In this document: positions 12,801-23,900 of the stretch, one piece after another
Numbering within the stretch: position 1 is the stretch's first letter
Layout: each line of letters starts with the position of its first letter
From: Symbiodinium natans
Lineage: Eukaryota; Sar; Dinophyceae; Suessiales; Symbiodiniaceae
Direction: 5' to 3'
NCBI GenBank assembly: GCA_905221605.1
Contig: CAJNDS010001101.1
Coordinates: forward strand, 562,501 to 610,000
DNA: 47,500 bases
Notes under the pieces: generated by a model
Databases searched by the model: none
Seen by the model: the letters and a program-made list of their open reading frames with translations, nothing else
What the model was told of the DNA's origin: nothing
Program-made: the position numbers and the translations under genes

Positions 12801-15624
12801 GGACTGCTTGGAGGTTCATGGCACTTCCTTCACCAAGCATAGCTGTACTTATAAGGGTCTAGGAGCCAGGGAGTAGGGTTTAGGGTTTCGGGAGAACTGT
12901 ACTTAGAACTGTGCTTATAACAATATTGGGGCACTCAGTACAGTTGTGAGTAGAGTTCTAATTGGTTAGTAAGTACCATGAACCTCCAAGTGAGGTAGGC
13001 TAAAGGAGATCGCAAGCCTCACCACGAAATCCCCCTAAAGCCCGAAAGCCTAAACTTTAGGGTTTAGGGTTTATGGTTTAGGGTTAAACCCTTAAACCCT
13101 AATCCCCAATCCCCGGAACCCGCAAGAACCCCTCTCACTGACACTTGGGTCTCCTCTGCATTCCCAAGAGCCCCACAAAACACTAAATTAGGGTTTAGGG
13201 TTCAGGGTCACACCCAAAACCCAACCAACCCCCCCGCCCCCCAACTCGTTCTTTTGTTGGCTAACGGTTGCAGTGTCGAAGCCCGCAAAGCGGGGACTGG
13301 TCTCATTTCTGTGCCGGCCGTAGTAAAGTTCTGCTTTGAGGCACGTCTGCAAGAAGATCAGGGTAGGGCTGTGAAAACTTAATCCTTGAGCAGCCAAAAA
13401 AGCCCTTAACTTCAAAACTTATAGACTTGAAGTCTAAGTACAAAAATCCTGAAACCCTGAATCCCCCCCCCTGGAACAACCTGATTCAGTTTGGGGTACC
13501 CCAAAAAATATGAGGGTCGTGGCTGGGCGCATGCTTTGCAGAGGAGACTACTAAAGGACTGTATGTCTTGCGCGGTGGGCTCAGGGTTTCGGCTTATGCC
13601 GAACGAGCTCAAGACTCCAGGTTTAGGGTTTAGGGTTTAGGGTTCAGGGTTCAGGGTTCAGTTTAGGAAACGAACCATGACTGCAGTAGGGTTTGAAGGA
13701 CCCCCGGTACCTGCAAGGCCTCGACCGACCCGACCGACCCCTAGCCTCCCTGAACCCTAAAGGGTTTAGGGTTTAGGGCTGTTTAGGGTTTAGGGTTTAG
13801 GGTTAAGGTTTAGGGTTTAGGGTTTAGGGCCCGAAACTGGCCAAACACTGAAGCTTCAACCCTAAAATCCCAACCCTAAACCCTATATCCTAAACCCAAA
13901 CCTGCTAGAGGGGGTAGGGTTTACATAAAGCAGGGTGGGGCGTGGGGCTAGCTACTACCAATGGTCATTTTGGGGATGGTGTTTGGGGGCTTAGTGCGCT
14001 TGAGGAAGATTTTAGTGGAACTGTCTTTAGGGGTTTAGGGTTTAGGGTTGGCTGCATATTAGGTTAGGGGTTTTGGGTGAAGGTGAACCCCAAAACCCAA
14101 GGGGCTCTGGCAGAACTTTCAGCGAATGCGGGGGCAGGGCACGACACTTGCGGCTAATGCGCCTGAGCGCCACACGGAAGCTGGCAAAAACCCGCGGCTT
14201 GCCCTAAACCCTAAACCCTAAACCCTAAACCCTAAACCCTAAACCCTAAACCCTAAACCCTAAACCCTAAACCCCCAATGGCTCCTCCTTAGTATCGTTT
14301 AATAGGGTAGTATACTGAGAACCCCCAAAAAAACAAACCAAAGAGCTTCACATCTTTTAATCAAAGAATAGTCCTTTCCCCGAACAAGAACCCTGCCCTT
14401 TGCATTGAAAGGACACTCCCTAAACCCTAAACCCGAAGCCCGAAACCCTAAACCCTGGAAAATCAGCCATGAATGAACTTTCAGGTATTGCCTTAAGCTG
14501 GCCGATGACTGCCCCCTCAGGTTCAGGCTTTGCCCCTGCAATCCCTCATGAAAATCACCCTAAACCCCACCTTGTGATCTGCCCCCTTTCACTAACAGTC
14601 CATAGGGATCACAGTACTGCACCCGATTATATTCCCTATAAAAGCACTTGATGGTGGAACATCCCAACCTAAACCCCTGAACCCCTACACCCGGACCCCT
14701 AGCCCAGTCAAAGACCCAGTGTTGCAAGGACTAAAACAACAACAACCTCCCCAGATAAAGGTTTATAGGGCTTAGGGCTTGTATGTCACATGAAGCGAGA
14801 GCCAGGAAACCTAAACCCTAAACCCTAAAACCCTAAAACCCTAAAACCCTAAAACCCTAAACCCTAAAACCCTAAACCCTAAACCCTAAACCCTAAACCC
14901 TAAACCCTAAACCTTTCACCACGGATTGCCGGCTGCACGCACGTGCTGGACTTGCGGGATGATCTTCGGGCGTGGCAGTGCTGTAGGGTTCATGAGCTTT
15001 AGGGTGTAGGGTTTAGGGTTTAGGGTTTAGGGGGCTTATCGGGCTTATGGGGTATATGGGATGAGATGGGATTTATGGGGTTCTTGGGTTTAGGGGTGTT
15101 AAGCCCAGTCACAAAAAGGAGAGTTCCCAGTAGGGTACCTCATAGTCGCCCACTCACATAGCCCCTTGGCGCCCCTTTTTTTGCAGACTGGAGCCTGATT
15201 GAGAATACCCTAACCATAACCCTAAACCCTCAACCCTAAACCCTCAACCCTCAACCCTAAACCCTAAACCCTACTCTAGGGGTTTAGAGCTTAGGGCTTC
15301 GGGGGTACATACTGGCACTACGGATTGTGAACCTCGAAGCCCTAAACATCCTAAAGCACATGCGTGGGGGGGCTTAGATGTACACACAGGCTACTGAAAA
15401 GGTCGAGGGTCGAGGCTATACCCAATAAGTACTTGCTTTATGAAACAGATGGCTTTGTCGTACCATGTCGTACCCTAAACCCAAACCCTAAACCCTGAAC
15501 CCTGAACCCTAAACCCTGAACCCTAATTTTCCCCGCAATCCGGCAGTTGCCCAGCGAATGGGGGCAGAAACTGCGAGAAAAGGAAGCCGCTGCCTCGTTG
15601 CGAGAAATTTCGCCGACGACTGTC
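9789..15624 (-). CDS. Unidentified multi-exon gene (eight chained exons, partial)
   Basis: Eight exons read 5' to 3' on the minus strand: 15,624-15,575; 14,980-14,930; 14,162-14,143; 13,346-13,283; 11,989-11,931; 11,518-11,481; 10,834-10,795; 9,865-9,789. Splicing them keeps one open frame of about 130 residues. Characteristic stretches are NEAAASFSPLPRPKIIPQ, CLKAELYYGRHRNETSPR, VELLARHSVVPVPYLEG, HELLEGSDVVREAGQRDF and WAREADLWSTIEAN. Junctions are GC-AG (four), GT-AG (two) and GA-AG (one), matching the helicase upstream. I recognise no family, and neither start nor stop codon is located. The chain is strongest from 11,989 to 9,789. Several islands are also open on the plus strand, so strand assignment rests on splice phase and on agreement with the helicase. 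It lies downstream of the helicase in the same direction. Telomere-type repeats and foldback elements fill its introns. Confidence 0.55.
10250..10480. other. Intronic stretch with poly-G run and family 4 foldback element
   Basis: Within an intron of the unidentified gene. A poly-G run at about 10,227-10,257 is followed, at 10,381-10,490, by an element of family 4 (CCCAGAGAGCCCAATA ... ATTGGGCTGTCTGGG). Confidence 0.6.
10496..10636. mobile_element. Foldback element, family 1
   Basis: Starts TACTTGGAGGTTCATGGTAC and ends in GTACCATGAACTACAAGTA. The interior carries the shared TATAAG motifs. Lies between exons 7 and 8 of the unidentified gene. Confidence 0.8.
10795..10834 (-). CDS. Unidentified gene, exon 7 of 8
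   Basis: Acceptor CCCAG|G, GT donor (GTGGGA). Encodes SDVVREAGQRDFK and joins exon 6 in phase to give HELLEGSDVVREAG. Confidence 0.6.
10917..11039. mobile_element. Foldback element, family 1
   Basis: TACTTGGAGGTTCATAGGTA at the left, CCCTGAACCTCCAAGTA at the right, with TA at both ends. Lies in the intron between exons 6 and 7 of the unidentified gene. Confidence 0.8.
11481..11518 (-). CDS. Unidentified gene, exon 6 of 8
   Basis: Acceptor CCCAAG|G, GC donor (GCTTAGG). Encodes GIQGLTAHELLEG, with the last codon completed by the next exon. Confidence 0.6.
11931..11989 (-). CDS. Unidentified gene, exon 5 of 8
   Basis: Acceptor TGGCAG|G, GA donor (GATTTT). Encodes GVEVELLARHSVVPVPYLE. The plus strand is also open, but only the minus frame chains to neighbours in phase. 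Confidence 0.55.
12403..12627. mobile_element. Foldback element, family 4, compound copy
   Basis: AAAGAGCCCAATACCC at the left and ATTGGGGGGCTCTTT at the right. Inside are two to three repeats of ATATAAGGCATA and TTAAGGGGATAT, suggesting one element inserted in or duplicated within another. Confidence 0.65.
12644..12749. mobile_element. Foldback element, family 3 (GAGTAACCTAGGA type)
   Basis: Shares AGAGTAACCTAGGAA, GGGTACCCTTT and GGGCCTACTC with the copies at 20,651, 26,771, 28,497, 39,760, 40,650 and 45,659. Ends are imperfect inverted repeats. Confidence 0.7.
12805..12991. mobile_element. Foldback element, family 1, with telomere-type insertion
   Basis: CTTGGAGGTTCATGGCACTT on the left, AAGTACCATGAACCTCCAAG on the right. 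The loop carries GGGTTTAGGGTTTCGGG near 12,875-12,890. Confidence 0.75.
13283..13346 (-). CDS. Unidentified gene, candidate exon 4 of 8
   Basis: Good acceptor context (CTTCTTGCAG) and GC donor. Encodes CLKAELYYGRHRNETSPR then FAG. Ends in phase 1, matching exon 5. Confidence 0.5.
14143..14162 (-). CDS. Unidentified gene, candidate 20-nt microexon 3 of 8
   Basis: Acceptor GCTCAG|G, GT donor. Contributes ALAASV and restores phase between exons 2 and 4. Its small size makes it a tentative call. A longer frame (RISRKCRALPP) also runs through this island. Confidence 0.35.
14930..14980 (-). CDS. Unidentified gene, candidate exon 2 of 8
   Basis: Acceptor TACAG, GC donor (GCAATCC). Encodes LPRPKIIPQVQHVRAAG. 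Phase joins cleanly to the exons on both sides. Flanked by CCCTAAA arrays (14,813-14,915) and TTTAGGG arrays (from 15,007). Confidence 0.45.
15575..15624 (-). CDS. Unidentified gene, candidate exon 1 of 8
   Basis: Acceptor GCAAG|G and GC donor. Encodes TVVGEISRNEAAASFS in the chained frame (phase 2 in, phase 1 out). The plus strand is also open here over a longer stretch, so the strand is uncertain. Confidence 0.4.
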
Positions 15625-15879
15625 CTTGCAAAACACGAATTGGCAACTCCGGAGACGTATGTGCCAATTATAGGTTCCTTTAAGGGGAGGGGGGCTTCAT
15701 TGGAACCCTAAACCCTAAGCCCTAAACCTGGAGAATCTTTGGGGTAGGTACCTAGGGAAGCACTGGGGAGTATTGGTGAACCTTGGCTGACATGCCCCCC
15801 TTGAACCCCCCTCCCAAAAGAACCCGACAAGCCGATGGTCCTCTTACGATGTAACCCTCTACAGCCTAAGGTGAAATCC

Positions 15880-15982
15880 TACCTAGAAGCTCCTACGTAG
15901 TACCGTTTTGGGTTGTATACTAGCATCGCCTATAACTTGCCCCCCAAAAGTAAAAAGGAAATACTTTCAGGGTCTTCGGGTA
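15880..15982. mobile_element. Foldback element, family 2, degenerate
   Basis: AAGCTCCTACGTAGTACC then GTATACTAG, as in better copies at 17,847, 21,773 and 25,498. The right end (TCTTCGGGTA) is eroded. Confidence 0.6.
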
Positions 15983-17479
15983 CTTCAATCCTAAACCCTA
16001 CGTCCTAATTAGACCGGTAAGCATGAACCAGTCGCGTACTGAGCCAGGCTCTTCGCTCTGCCGCGCTTGCTATAGCAACTGGCGGAGACTTGTGGCCGCG
16101 TCTCCCACACACCGTGAAGCAAAAACAGACAGACATGGCGGTTTAGACCCCTCAACCCAAAATCCTTCGGGTCCTCTGTCAGAATATATTTCTTTTTGTT
16201 GAGGGCACCTTTACGTAGACCTAGAACCCCGTACTGGGAGTTGTTCAAAACGATCCTTTAAATGGGTGGACAAGAGGATCAAACAGGGTTTAGGGTTCAG
16301 GGTTTACGGTTTAGGATGATTTATGGTGATTGTGGGGACAAGTCTCAAAAATTGTAACCTTCTGGTATATGCCCTTGGGTTGTATATGTCTTTACACAAG
16401 CAACACGATCGACCCTGAACCCCATAACTCCAAAAAAGGGGCTTTTGCCTGTTCGGCTTTGCTACCCTGTGCAGAGATGAGCAGAAAAGGCTTCGGGGGC
16501 TTAGTGTTGAGAATGGTGGAAACGAACTTGCACGAACCAGAAACATTCGTAGGAAACGGTGCCCACACTTGCCAAACCCAGCGCGACTGATGACGATCCG
16601 GGCATCATCATGTACGGAGTTGCCTGATTCGCCTTAGCTGGAGTGAACTCGCTTGGCCAGCGCTGGAATCTGCTGGCACCTGGCCGCCAAACGGAAACCC
16701 ACACCTTCCTCAAATCCCGTCTGCTTAAACCCACCTCCCTGTAAACCCTAAACCCTAAACCACCTGACACGTGATTGCGGCCATCCCGCATTCGGGACAT
16801 GGCCCTGAGCAGAGGAATTCGGAGCACTCACCGGCGCTCCACTTCGTTGGCCCCACTGGGGCGAACCTTGGCTAAGGCCGCGAGGGTTTTGGGGCGGGGG
16901 GGTGGCCGGGGAGGGGAGCTCTCTTCTAAACTACTCAGCCAAGAGGCCCTGTCACTCACTCGCTCGTTTCCTTTGTTTCTTTTTTTGGGGGGGACAGGGG
17001 TGGGGTGTGGCGAGGGGGGGGGGGGGCCTCTTAAAATGGGTCTGAGTGCTCCAGACTTCTCGAGCCCTATCACCCTAACCCGCACTTGCTCCCAGAAGCA
17101 AGCTTCTTTAAGACCCTCAGTTCTGTCAAAAGACCTGTAAACCCTATAGAACCAATCCAACCCTTAAACCTGATGAACCTTATAAACCTTATTTATACAC
17201 CTTATCATAAATCTTGTAAACCTTTTTAACCTCAAGACTCAAGACGCACCTTGTAAATCTTATAAATCTTGCAAAATCCTATAACCTTATAAACCTTTCT
17301 CGACTCTACCCGAAACCCTAAACGCTAAACCCTAAACCCTTATAGACTATAAACCCCAGTTGCGCCGAGCACGCCGCCCCGATGGAGCCGTGGCCCCAAT
17401 CTCGCGGCGGGGGCTCGGCTCTCTGAGAACCGGGGGGAGGCGCAGGCGGCGCACTAACCAGGCCCCTTACGGACCCAAA

Positions 17480-17565
17480 GAGGGTTTAGGGTTTAGGGGG
17501 TTTAGGGGGTTTAGGGGGTTTAGGGGGTTTAGGGGGTTTAGGGTTTAGGGTTTAGGGTTTAGGGT
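17480..17565. repeat. Telomere-type array with extra G (GGGGGTTTA)
   Basis: Five tandem copies of the 9-mer variant GGGGGTTTA inside an otherwise normal GGGTTTA array, showing local homogenisation of a variant unit. Confidence 0.85.
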
Positions 17566-17846
17566 CTTAAGTGCGACAATGTACCTTAAGTTCATATTGA
17601 GGATCCCCATGTGATTTGAGGGCTCTTCCGTACCTAAGGGCTATTGGGCTCTCTGGGCAGTTAGGTGAGCCCTCTAGACCCTGTAGACCCCCCGAAAGCC
17701 TAAACCCTGAATCCTCAAGTGGGAATGGCTTACTTGTGACCCCCTCGATTGGGTGGTCCCCCCCTGCCTTGGGGAGCACGAAGCGGTCACCGCAGTGGGA
17801 TATGGGGATGCGGTCAGTTTTGAAAACTATGGTCCTGTTTCGGGCT

Positions 17847-17941
17847 TACCCAAAGGCTCCTACGTAGTACCTCTCGGGGGTAGTATACTAGAATCCCCTA
17901 TATCTAACCCAAAAAGGAACTACATTGGAGCCTTTGGGTTA
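17847..17941. mobile_element. Foldback element, family 2 (CCCAAAGGCTCC type)
   Basis: Left end TACCCAAAGGCTCC, right end GGAGCCTTTGGGTTA. The interior has ACGTAGTACC / GGAACTACAT and GTAGTATACTA. About 95 bp, no coding capacity. Confidence 0.8.
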
Positions 17942-18115
17942 GAGTCTGGGTTACCAAAACAGGGCCCATAAGGTAGGGAACTGACCCAGTGCTCAAGGGC
18001 TGCTAAACTGTGACTTTGGGTCGAAGGGGTAGACGTTGATTTGGGGTTCTCAGAGTTTGAGGGATGCCAGGTCGGCCAAGGGAGGGGGCAGGATGCTGGG
18101 AGGTAACCGACCCTA

Positions 18116-18222
18116 AGAGCCCAATACCCCTTAAATTAAGGAATGTTGCTTAAATCATACTAAGGATTCCCTTTATCATTTGAGGTATATTCCTTAATTA
18201 AGGGGAATTGGGCTCTCTGGGT
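18116..18222. mobile_element. Foldback element, family 4 (AGAGCCCAATACCCC type)
   Basis: Left AGAGCCCAATACCCCTTAA, right TTAAGGGGAATTGGGCTCTC. Relatives at 10,381, 12,403, 17,570, 19,700, 25,709, 30,176 and 37,701. Confidence 0.75.
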
Positions 18223-19344
18223 AAGTAAATCTATAGAATCTATAGGGGCTCAGGTTTCGTGATTTGGGAGCAAGAATATGACTGGGCATTGAGGCGTTTG
18301 GGGCAGGCAGTTTGCCAGCTTCTGATCGCATGGATCAGCTGGCAGCGGGCCGCGCCGACCTGCCCTCGCGGTCCATAAGCAGGGCTGCTTAGAAGCCCTC
18401 CCACCACAGAGCCCTGACAGCTCTGAGGCACACAGTGTGGTCTCAGTTCATCCCGGCTTATGAGCCGGCCGCAGATGGTGCCCCAGAACCTGGGAGGGCG
18501 CAGAGATCGGAGGTCTCTCTGCTGAGCCCAACTCTTCCCTCATTGCTTCTTACCCAAACATGCTCGCAAGAGACAACACTGGACTCTGTGTTGTATTCCG
18601 AGCATGCTTGGATAAACAAGGCGGGCCCCAGCCCCTCGGCTGCGCTGCGCATGCAGCGCGCTGCCAGGGTGGCCCTCCTAGCGGGCGCGCAGAAGGCGCG
18701 CAAAGGCCGCGGCCGGTCCGCCCAGCGAGCGGAAGTGGGTGGCAAGCACGGTTGCGAGAGCCCACGTCCCGCCTGGACCCCTTCCCAGTTGCAGGCAAGA
18801 GCACGTGTGCATGTCCCCCTGGCCCTAAAACCAAGGTTGCAAATACCCCTCGGGAAAAGGTCTATTGGATGACTTCACATCATTGGCTTCTTACTGCCTG
18901 GATACCTACCGGATGATTTGGCAGCTCTTGTGACATCCCAACCCAGCCCATGCCCTTAGTGTAGCCGCTGGCAAGTGGGAAATGATCCGTGCTGGTGGCT
19001 TTGGGGTTGCTTTGCGGTAAGTCAAACCAATTTCCACTCCCCACTTGCCAGAAGCAACTGGCGCTCTCCAGATTTGATCTGCAGAGGAGGGCACGAGCGC
19101 TTGCACGCCCCTGATAAGCACGAGAGCGCCACGGCTTGGTCGTGGCAGCCTCCGGCAACGACACTGGAGTTCACCAGCCGTTGCGCACACTTTGCTTATT
19201 TTAACACGGTTAGTTGTAGTACTTCTTGGTTCGCCCTAGAGACAGCGTGCCAATGGGCTTAGAGGTAAGTTGAGAGCAGCGAGGCATAGTGACTTAGTGA
19301 ATATGTGCGCAGAGTGTGTATACATAAACACACATTGTTACAAC

Positions 19345-19420
19345 TGTATATATATATATACACACCCATATACACAAAAATCGTAAACATAGTATATGTG
19401 TATACACACACAAACCGCAC
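19345..19420. repeat. TA/CA-rich simple repeat
   Basis: TATATATATA followed by mixed ACACAC and GTATATGTGTATACACAC. Microsatellite, non-coding. Confidence 0.85.
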
Positions 19421-19545
19421 ACAAAACAACAAACACACACTGCTCTGTAACACTGCCGCGGCACTCATCGTCGCCCTCCGGCACCACGCAGGGCCCTACC
19501 GCTGGGCGGCGGTGGCCCTGCTCGCTGCGACATGGCCTGGCAGCT

Positions 19546-19689
19546 TACTTGGAGGTTGATGGCACTTAGTAATCCAATTATACCTGCACTGATAAGCCAA
19601 TTGATAACCATGTTAGGGCACCTAAGGAGCTTCTGTGTGGGTTTAAGTACAGTTATGAGTGGGTTATAAGTACCATGAACCTCCAAGTA
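19546..19689. mobile_element. Foldback element, family 1
   Basis: TACTTGGAGGTTGATGGCAC on the left, GTACCATGAACCTCCAAGTA on the right. Shared TTAGGGCAC interior. Confidence 0.8.
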
Positions 19690-20650
19690 GGGTTTTTGGT
19701 TTAGGGTAAATCAGATTACGGATCCCTATACATGATTTAAGATCTCATTGCCTTAATGAAAATTAAGAGGTACTGGGCTCTCTGGGGACGGTTCAGAAGG
19801 TTTGATGACGTCTGAGGAGTTGTTCATGCTGGGTTCGGGCTTGGTGGTGCCCAACTAGGTGACACAGAAGCTTTGAAATGGCCCTTGCAACTTCCCAAAG
19901 CCTAAAGCATGACCAGGCAACAATGAAAGGTTTGTTTTAGCCTATAGATGTACCATCGCCTCCCCACATGATTAAGGCACGCCCACAACACTATAGATAT
20001 CTTTAGTATGCGAGGAAATAGTAGAGGGGGGGGTAAGGCTTGAAGGCCTACAACCCTAGAAACCCTGTGTGCAAGCCTCATCCCTAAACCCTAAACCTTC
20101 TCAGCTTCTGGTCCAACAGCCTGGTGTAGCGGCTTCACCAAACAGAGTCCAAACCCACAAGGGCGCTGCAGATCTGAGGTAGGGGACCCTATTTTGAGGG
20201 GATCCCAGAAGAAGGACTAAACGTCCTCTGTTTTGGGGCATAAATACGGGGGCACCCCTTAACTTGCAAAATGCCCATGCCCTCAAAACCTACACCCTAC
20301 ACCGTCAACCCCCAAAACCCGAAACCGTATGTTGTTCCTACCACTTCATGATCTCTGCATCATCTCTAGGGTTTGTAGGGTCTGAGGTCTGGGACTTCCT
20401 TAGTACCGCACTAACCATGTGCTCTGGGATGTCCCGGCTTACACTCACTCACGCATTCACTCACTCACTCACTCACTCACTGACTCTCTGATACGCAGCT
20501 CCGAATCGGACTGAGCGAACCCTAAGAACCAAACCCCAAACCCCAAACCCTAAACCCTAAACCCTAAACCCTAAACCCTTAATAGGGGTACTATAATCCC
20601 AAGTAAGGACTGTTAGTATAAGGGGGAGCATCCCAATGCACCCCTTGTCT

Positions 20651-20763
20651 AGACCCAAGAGTAACCTAGGAATGAAACGGGTGCCCCTTTTTGGTTCAAA
20701 GGGGCTGAGAAGGGAACCTTGAACCCCAAAGGGAAAAACGAACAAGGGCCTACTCTGGGTCCT
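20651..20763. mobile_element. Foldback element, family 3
   Basis: Left AGACCCAAGAGTAACCTAGG, right GGGCCTACTCTGGGTCCT. The ends AGACCCAAGAGTA and TACTCTGGGTCCT are imperfect inverted repeats. Confidence 0.75.
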
Positions 20764-20910
20764 GGCTTGTGGCTTGGTTACTTCATAAGGGAACCCCCCC
20801 CCAAAAAAAAAACAATAATGACATACTAAAATCATAATAAGATAATAATAATTAAGGCAAAGAATACCACTGGGTTTACCAAGCTTCTACGGTTCGGGAT
20901 GGTGTGGGAC

Positions 20911-20967
20911 TTACAGCCCAAGCCCGCTCACGCCAGCAAACAGAGCCTCAACCTCTGCGGTGACTTC
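20911..20967 (-). CDS. DEAD helicase exon 24 with stop
   Basis: Encodes EVTAEVEALFAGVSGLGL followed by TAA. Acceptor CGGCAG|G. An alternative GT donor (GTGAGC) inside could lead to a different tail, but the simplest reading ends here. Confidence 0.85.
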   Translation of the reverse strand, partial: EVTAEVEALFAGVSGLGL

Positions 20968-23900
20968 CTGCCGGGAAACTACGAATGGCCTAAGAACCCC
21001 CCCCCCCCCCGGCCCAAACAAAGAGTATATCTATCTGTATATATATATATATGTATATATCAATTTTCTTATGGTTCTTGAGCAAATAGTAGGAAAAGGA
21101 TTTTAGAGTTGGGTTCGGGAAGAACGTGGGAGCACGCTGCTAGTGTGGCTTCAAGAATCTGGGCCTTCATGCTGACGGCTTTAGAGTTTAGGGCTTGAAG
21201 GCTTAGGGTTTAGGGTTTAGGGTTTAGGGTTTAGGGCTTAGGGTGAAATTGAGCCCAAACCCTTTAAAAAAAAAAAACGGAACCTTGCCTAGAGTGCCTG
21301 GATCTTGAATTACAGTCGTTACGGCCAGGTGCGGCTTCATTACTTGGAGGTGCATGCGTACTTCTAACCCCTATTGTACGTCTACTTATAACCTCCTTAG
21401 AGGACATAGGGGGGGTTATACGTACAGTTATAAGGGGCAAACAGTACCCTGAACCTCCAAGTACCCTAAACCCAAAACCCTACATCCTAAACCCGAAACC
21501 CCGCTTTTTTCAACCCGAAGCCCTGAACCCTAAACCCTAAACCCTAAACCCTAAATCTACCCTCAGGACCCCTAGTCAGGAAGCCTCCCCGAAGTCAGCT
21601 CGCCCTAAGCCACAAGAGCTTCGGGTTTAGGGTTTTCGGGTTTTCGGTTGTTTTAGGGTTTTGGGGTTTTGGGGTTTTAGGGCTTTGGGTTTTAGGGTTT
21701 CAGGGCTTTAGGGTTTAAGGTTTGCGGGTTTTAGGGTCTTGGGGGTTTACGGTTTTTGGGGGTTTTAGGGCTTACGCAAAGGCTCCTATGTAGTACCTTT
21801 TTGGGGTAGTATACTATCTCTATAAACTATAACGAACCCACAAAGGAACTACATTGGAGCCTTTGGGTAAACCCTAAACCCCAAACCCCAAACCCTAAAC
21901 CCTAAGAGTCCTGGTTGGTTCGCTTCATGACCTCGATGATGCCACGCAGGGCATGGGCATCCTTGTCTGTGATCATAGTCACAGCGTAACCTGGGCAAGC
22001 GCATTTAGGGTTTAGGGTTTAGGGTTTAGGGTGTAGGGTTTAGGGTCTAGGGTCTAGGGTTGAGGGTTTAGGGTTCTTAAGGGAGGGGGGTTCAAGGAGG
22101 GGGGTCGGTACCTGGGAAGGCTTAGGGAAGATTAGGGGAGCCTTAGGGAATACCGGAATACCAGGAGAACCCAGGGTTTAGGGTTTAGGGCTGCAGAAGC
22201 AAAGGGGCCTTTCTGTCCGGCACGGCCTGTTCGGCCAATTCGATGCACGTAGTCCTGCGACACGCATGTCATGGTTAAGGAGTTGAGGATCGAGGGTTTA
22301 GGGTTAGGGTCCAGGGTGTAGGGCTAGGAGGATCAAACCCCAAAACCCCACAACCGCAAAGCCGTAAACCCTACACGACTGCCAGTGCAAGGTGCAACCT
22401 TGTGTTTATGTGCCTGAAAGGATGCATGAAAAACAGATTGTTCACGTAAGCCTATGCAGCCTGATCCTGCTAATGTTAGGTTGGGTTTAGGGTTTAGGGT
22501 TTAGGGTTTAGGGTTTAGGGTTTAGGGTTTAGGGTTTAGGGTTTAGGGTTTAGGGTTTAGGGTTTAGGGTTTAGGGTTTAGGGTTTAGGGTTTAGGGTTT
22601 AGGGTTTAGGGTTTAGGGTTTAGGGTTGAGGCTTTAGGGCTTAGGGTTTAGGGCTTAGGGTTTAGGGTCACAGCGTCCTCGGTGTTGCCGGGCGCATCAT
22701 AGTTCACCACCAGCGTCACACCTCACTCACCAGGCAGTAGGGGTGTTTTTTGTTGTTGTTGCTGCTGCTTTTAAAACACGGGTTCCCTCACCAGGCTAGG
22801 TGCAAGGAACGTCCATAAAACCCTGCACCCTAAACTCCAAACCTTATATACCCTAAAACCCTGAAACCCAAACGCTCAACCCTCAACCTAAGCCCTGTGT
22901 AGCAAGGCCCTCCACCCTAAGACCTTAGCCTTTTGGTTTAGGGTTTAGGGTTTAGGGTTTAGGGTTTAGGATTTAGGGTTTATATTTATATAGGGCTTAG
23001 GGCTTAGCGGGGGCGGGGAGGAAGGGTTCGGGCTTAGGGTTAAGGGTGAGGGTATGCTGGACAGATAGAGTTTGAGCTTCGGGTTTAGGTTTAGGGTTTA
23101 GGGGTTAGGGTTTAGGGTTTAGGGTTTAGGGTTTCGGGTTTAGGGTTTAGGGAGGGTTCGGGCTTGGGGTTAAGGGTGCGGCGGCCAATGGGAGAACCTC
23201 TAGTGCCCAGGGCTTGGCCTTCGACACCCTCGAATCTTGAACCTGACATAAACCCCTGACTCCCCCCGGCCGCCAAAACCCTAAACCCTAAACCCTAAAC
23301 CGGGATTCCCTAAACCCGAAAACCGAAACCCTAAACCCCAAACCCTAAACTCTACCCACACCTCAAGCTTCACTGACTGACACCCCCTCCCCCACCCCCG
23401 CAAACCCCATGCCTTTGACGTCGATACCGCGCGCGGCCACGTCCGTCGCCACGATGAGCTTCATGGCACCGGACTTCCTGAAAGCGGTTGCAAGCTTTAC
23501 AGGGTTCCCTAAACCCTAAACCCTAAACCCTAAACCCTAAACCCTAAACCCTACACCCTAAACCCTTAAGGGGGCGGAGGTTCTTAAGGGGGGAATGTAA
23601 CCCAAGGTTCCCTAATACTCCCCACCACTCCCACAGGGCTTCTCTAAGGTTCCCTAGGTACCTACCAAGCTTGTACTTGGAGGTTCTATTCAGGGCTTAT
23701 GGGGTTTAGGTCGAAGTTGAGGGTTTAGGGTGCGGGGTTTGGGGTTTTGCTTGCGGAGTTTGGGGCTTCTGGTGTGGAGTTTAGAGACCTAGTTTGGGGT
23801 TTAGGGTGTGGGGTTTGGGGGTTTGGGGTTCGGGGTCCAGGTTTTGGCGGGTAAAGATTGTATCCTCGTCCTTTTTCTCACCTTCACAAAATGCCTGGAC

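Larger units (their letters stand above)
15625..20910. other. Region between helicase stop and the second gene
   Basis: Mostly repeats, foldback elements and GC-rich islands. Possible upstream minus-strand exons are 16,832-16,866 (VRPSGANEVERR) and 16,771-16,804 (AMSRMRDGRNH), but the gap between them is only 27 nt, too short for a normal intron. The island at 18,250-19,250 is open in several frames on both strands; it holds a foldback pair CTGGCAAGTGGG / CCCACTTGCCAG at about 18,967-19,051. No function assigned. Confidence 0.4.

Noticed and set aside
19112-19201. Plus-strand HGLVVAASGNDTG, resembling the Asn oxyanion region of subtilisin-like proteases
   Set aside because: No Asp, His or Ser motif exons were found nearby, an in-frame stop (TGATAA) precedes it closely, and the minus strand is equally open. 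Treated as chance.
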